This document shows positions 8,363 to 10,891 of a stretch of 10,891 bases of DNA, piece by piece. The notes under the pieces are model-generated. The model was not told the origin of the DNA. It saw nothing but the letters and a program-made list of their open reading frames with translations, and searched no databases. Each line of letters opens with the position of its first letter. Position 1 is the first letter of the stretch. The DNA comes from Parachlorella kessleri (Eukaryota; Chlorophyta; Trebouxiophyceae; Chlorellales; Chlorellaceae). The position numbers and the translations under genes were made by a program. Where the stretch lies: NCBI GenBank assembly GCA_001598975.1, contig BBXU01002860.1:1-10891 (forward strand), in the 5' to 3' direction.

Positions 8363-9067
8363 TGGGCGCTTTGTGGACATGCGGGTGGCTGTTGAGCTGG
8401 CTGGCGGGTGGGCAAGGGAGGCATGGCTGAAGTGGCTGGCATGCGCATGCTGGGGTGTTGGGGGGCCTCTTGGCTCTGTTTTCTTGTTGCTTTTGGTGTG
8501 GTCCTTACTGCAAGCTGTGGTGGTTACCTTGGTTCTTCTGCTGCCGCCCCCACTGCCGAAATCTATGCACAGGTGTCATTTTTGCACTGCTAGCGGCAGA
8601 GATGTTAAGAACGAAAGGTGTTTCTGGTTCAGAGTTGCTGGCCCCATGGCTTTCTGTTTACAAACTCCTTGAAACCAGCTGATGTACTCAGTTGCATGCC
8701 TGCGAGCATGCATGCTTGCTTTCATTTTGGCCGGGTTGGGACAGCGAAAGGGCAGTGACGTTTTGTTGTTTAGGGATACTGCATCCTGCATGTGCGTGAC
8801 ACGCTGCTGCGCTGATAGCGGTGGTTACTTAAAATGCACGACAGGGAGAGAGAGTGTATGTCTGTGTAGCCCGTTTGCCGCGCTGTTACTTCTGTTCCAC
8901 ACAAACACCCTCTGCTTGCATATGAACCCTTCCTGATATAAGCTGTGGGTGCCTTCGCTCTCTGTAGTATAGCCGCTTGTCTAGCTTTGGAACCCTTTGC
9001 ATGAACCCACACCTGAAGTGTATTGCGTGTGGCACTTTCCTTTGCCTTTGAAACCGCCCGGAGACTT

Positions 9068-9086
9068 GTTCCGCCTGTTGCGGAAC
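9068..9086 (+). other. Perfect 7-bp hairpin
   Basis: GTTCCGC (9068-9074) and GCGGAAC (9080-9086) are exact reverse complements around a 5-base CTGTT loop. It lies in the presumed 3' UTR of the bZIP gene, 64 bases before a second hairpin. Confidence 0.55.
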
Positions 9087-9150
9087 CTGCACGGCTTGAC
9101 TAAGTGTTGTTAGTTGACCAAGTGTGTGTCGCCGGTTTTGTTACCATGTC

Positions 9151-9181
9151 CCCTGGGCTGTATTTGTCCCAGGGTTTTTTT
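9151..9181 (+). other. 7-bp hairpin followed by T7
   Basis: CCCTGGG (9151-9157) pairs with CCCAGGG (9168-9174) across a 10-base loop, and seven T residues follow at once (9175-9181). The shape is that of a hairpin plus T-run terminator. In a nuclear genome such a T-run could end a Pol III transcript, but I see no Pol III internal or upstream promoter elements. Confidence 0.5.
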
Positions 9182-9912
9182 GGTGCGTCTGAGCGGTAAC
9201 AGCATCTGGGCCCGTTTTTTTGGGTGGTTGGGCCGCCGGGCTTGATCTCCTTGTTGCTACGCCCCTTTCATTCTCTGAACGAACGACAAACACCCTGCTT
9301 ACTTGCTGTGTCGATTCCTCTGTAGAGCTGCGTGTTTGCTGAACTGGCACTGCCTGGGCACTGCTGAGCGTTTCATGAGCCACGCATGGAGCAGTGGCCC
9401 TATCATTTCCTTTTGGGAACCATACTACCCTTCTGGTGGGGCCCCTCTTGTCACCCTAGGTTAGCGTTATTTAAAGGTTGGCGTTTTGCCTGCCCTCCAC
9501 CTTTTTGCAGGTCGTTGGTTCGGTGTTGAGTGATAGCTGCTGTTGCCAATGCATGTACGATGGATGTTTTGCCATGTCTAGGTGAGTGAGCGTGGAAGCA
9601 TGCTCTTTGTTGGGGCCCTTCCGTATTGAGCACCGCATGCTGGCACAAGTCAAACTCACGTGACCCTCCCATGTTCATGTTCGGGGGTGCGTCTTAAGAG
9701 TTAAATGTCAAGGGCTTGCTTTTTGGGCGCCGACTTGAGTTGTCGGTGATATTGCCCTTGAAGGCAGGGTTACTACTGCCGTGTGTAGACAGGTTGTACC
9801 TGCCTTTGATCAAATTTGCAGAGCAAACCTGAGATCGAGGGGCTCGGCTGCTTTACTTACAGCCTGGGTAATGCAGGCTAGTGTTTCCTTAAGGTCGCAG
9901 GCAGTTGTATGT

Positions 9913-9917
9913 TGTAA
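9913..9917 (+). terminator. Candidate TGTAA polyadenylation signal of the bZIP gene
   Basis: This is the first plus-strand TGTAA I find downstream of the bZIP stop, in GTTGTAACGC. Its distance of 1.85 kb from the stop makes it uncertain as the main signal. Confidence 0.4.
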
Positions 9918-10025
9918 CGCAGGGTTCTGCCTACTCAGGGTGGAGGCTATTGGTAAGGCTGGGTTGCAGGGAGGTAGCCGAGCTTGCTTCACAAGCGGAA
10001 CATCAACCTGGCCACGCTGCCATGA

Positions 10026-10064
10026 CCCCCCCCCCCCCCCCCCCCAAACCCACACACACACACA
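10026..10064 (+). repeat. C20 tract followed by (CA)n microsatellite
   Basis: Twenty C residues (10026-10045) are followed by AAAC, CC and a (CA)n run to 10064. It is the second long C-run in the window (the other is 3626-3642) and lies just before the right-hand repeat block. Confidence 0.9.
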
Positions 10065-10180
10065 CTCACTCTCGCGCATCCCACACCCCACACCAGTAAC
10101 ACATCTCCACCCAAGTGCGGTCAACAAGACGTGCCATGCCCACAACATCCAAGTACCAGTTCTTATCTGCATGCACCACC

Positions 10181-10340
10181 ATGACTCAGGCAGGCCCCAC
10201 GAGTCCAGCCGAGTCAGTACAAGCTATACAGTACAAGCCTGCATCCAGCCCAGCTCTACTCCCTGTTTCGCACTACCCGCCACCCATACTAATACCCAAC
10301 CTCGTCTCTGTTGACACTACCTGCCACCCATGCTAATAAT
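10181..10340 (+). repeat. Right-hand copies of the edge repeat family
   Basis: GACTCAGGC (10183-10191), GAGTCAGTACA (10211-10221), GCATCCAGCC (10241-10250) and CGCACTACCCGCCACCC (10269-10285) recur in the order seen at 48-118. A second shorter unit follows: CCCAACCTCGTCTCTGTTGA, then CACTACCTGCCACCCATGCT and AATAATTG, ending at 10341. It matches the block at about 101-185 in the same orientation. Confidence 0.7.
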
Positions 10341-10567
10341 TGACGAAGGGAGGTGTCATCTACCACTGATTGGCAACACCGAGCACAAGCCACATGTGAG
10401 ACATCAAGCAACCCTAGTCGTCCCCTGCAGCCGGTGTGTCAGTTCTCACTATTTTCACGGCTCCACACAGGCCTCGCCAGTGTCCTTCCATACCCACATG
10501 TTTACACCTCCCAGTTCGCCTTGCGGGTCACCGTTCCTGATAATAGAGTTATTGCACAACGTAACAC
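10341..10567. other. Non-coding stretch between repeat copies
   Basis: I see no gene, RNA or clear repeat unit here. A minus-strand TGTAA (TTACA at 10502-10506) could be an alternative poly(A) signal for a gene entering from the right. Confidence 0.3.
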
Positions 10568-10640
10568 GACTGCATCCAGCCTAGTCAGTGCAGCTCAACA
10601 CTATTTCTCTCGCATTGCCTGCCACCAATAGCAATTACAC
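10568..10640 (+). repeat. Isolated diverged copy of the edge repeat
   Basis: CTGCATCCAGCC, TAGTCAGTGCAG, TCTCGCATTGCCTGCCACC and AATAGCAATTAC follow the same order as 59-131 (GCATCCAG, GTCAGTACAG, TCGCACTACCTGCCACCC, GCTAATAAC), with substitutions and small gaps. Confidence 0.6.
10635..10639 (-). terminator. Candidate minus-strand TGTAA signal
   Basis: TTACA on the plus strand is TGTAA on the minus strand. It lies about 120 bases beyond a minus-strand TAA at 10763-10761, which fits the 3' end of a gene entering from the right edge. Confidence 0.3.
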
Positions 10641-10760
10641 AACGGAGAAAACAAAAAGCAAACCTGAGCAGTTGATAACTTACTGACAAGCACATAGAGC
10701 ATTTACTAACCAACTCACACTGGGACTAGGAAATATTGAACGACAGCACATTGGATAAGA

Positions 10761-10891
10761 TTAATTCCCCCCTCCCGCGCTCCTCCCCGTGTGCACCAGG
10801 CACTTCGTGGCTTTCGAGCAGAGCAAGCACTGTGACACCCACAGCTTCATGCATGCAAATGGGCGGCAGTCAGACACACACAATAGCGCCA
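10761..10891 (-). other. Possible terminal exon of a minus-strand gene cut by the window edge
   Basis: One minus-strand frame stays open from the right edge to the TAA at 10763-10761. Its C-terminal part reads QCLLCSKATKCLVHTG, with a C-x2-C and a further Cys and His that could bind zinc. Possible acceptor AGs lie near 10841 and 10831. The frame is short and I recognise no family. The plus strand here also has a pyrimidine-rich CACCAG at 10794-10799 followed by an open frame (HFVAFEQSKHCDTHS), so either strand, or neither, could be coding. Confidence 0.2.

Larger units (their letters stand above)
8064..9930 (+). other. Long non-coding stretch, probable 3' UTR of the bZIP gene
   Basis: I find no coding signal on either strand for almost 1.9 kb. 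The first plus-strand TGTAA after the bZIP stop is at 9913-9917, which would give a 3' UTR of about 1.85 kb. The composition changes along it: the first 400 bases are G-rich with GGCT/GGCA repeats, and later parts are T-rich with T7 runs at 9175-9181 and 9215-9221. An unrecognised RNA gene inside it, or an earlier non-TGTAA cleavage site, cannot be excluded. Confidence 0.45.

Noticed and set aside
7670..8380. 236-codon minus-strand open frame
   Set aside because: It spans bZIP intron 5, exon 6 and 3' region; the product is Pro/Ala/Ser low complexity with no domain.
8940..9240. Small Pol III RNA gene (tRNA, SRP or U6-like) ending at the T7 run
   Set aside because: I see no A/B boxes, no plant upstream sequence element with TATA spacing, and no recognisable conserved RNA core. 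It is kept only as a hairpin finding.
10040..10090. Telomere-like repeat beside the C20 tract
   Set aside because: The AAACCC words do not form a repeating TTTAGGG or TTTTAGGG array; it is a C-run merging into a CA repeat.
9781..10314. 177-codon plus-strand open frame over the C20/(CA)n tract
   Set aside because: It consists largely of simple repeat and edge-repeat sequence and has no protein resemblance.
1..10640. LTR retrotransposon spanning the two repeat blocks
   Set aside because: The blocks are short, diverged and internally tandem. The genes between are host genes, and no reverse transcriptase, integrase or primer site is present.

Overview
The window looks like nuclear DNA of a core chlorophyte green alga. 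The genes are intron-rich with GT-AG junctions, and almost every acceptor ends in (T)GCAG or CCAG. The exons are GC-rich and code for Ala/Gly/Gln-rich linkers. Probable polyadenylation motifs are TGTAA, the usual chlorophyte signal, and the proteins match plant families. I cannot fix the genus. Nothing suggests a bacterial, viral or organellar origin.

Layout. (1) 1-196: degenerate tandem repeat. (2) 624-1518, minus strand: a GET1/WRB homologue, the ER receptor subunit for tail-anchored protein insertion. Three exons are clear; the exon carrying the last membrane segment is not resolved. (3) 1519-1779: a 261-bp divergent intergenic region that must hold both promoters. (4) 1780-4291, plus strand: a six-exon gene for a 436-residue conserved plant/algal protein of unknown function, with hydrophobic C-terminal segments and four Cys-Pro motifs. 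(5) 4641-5303: upstream region of the next gene, with a G-box. (6) 5304-8063, plus strand: a six-exon gene for a 437-residue bZIP transcription factor with a basic region like plant group C (Opaque-2-like). (7) 8064-~9930: about 1.85 kb without coding sequence, probably a very long 3' UTR; it holds a GGCA/GGCT tract, two 7-bp hairpins and the first downstream TGTAA at 9913. (8) 10026-10640: a C20/(CA)n tract and more copies of the repeat family seen at the left edge. (9) 10761-10891, minus strand: a weak candidate for the last exon of another gene running off the window.

Both complete gene models (genes 4 and 6) keep their reading frame through every junction, giving 1311 and 1314 coding bases. 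The three genes have no evident common pathway: one is ER membrane insertion, one unknown and membrane-associated, one transcription. The points of most interest are three SnRK1/AMPK-type phosphorylation consensus sites in the bZIP N-terminus, the heme-regulatory-like CP motifs in the unknown protein, and a repeat family in the same orientation at both ends of the window.
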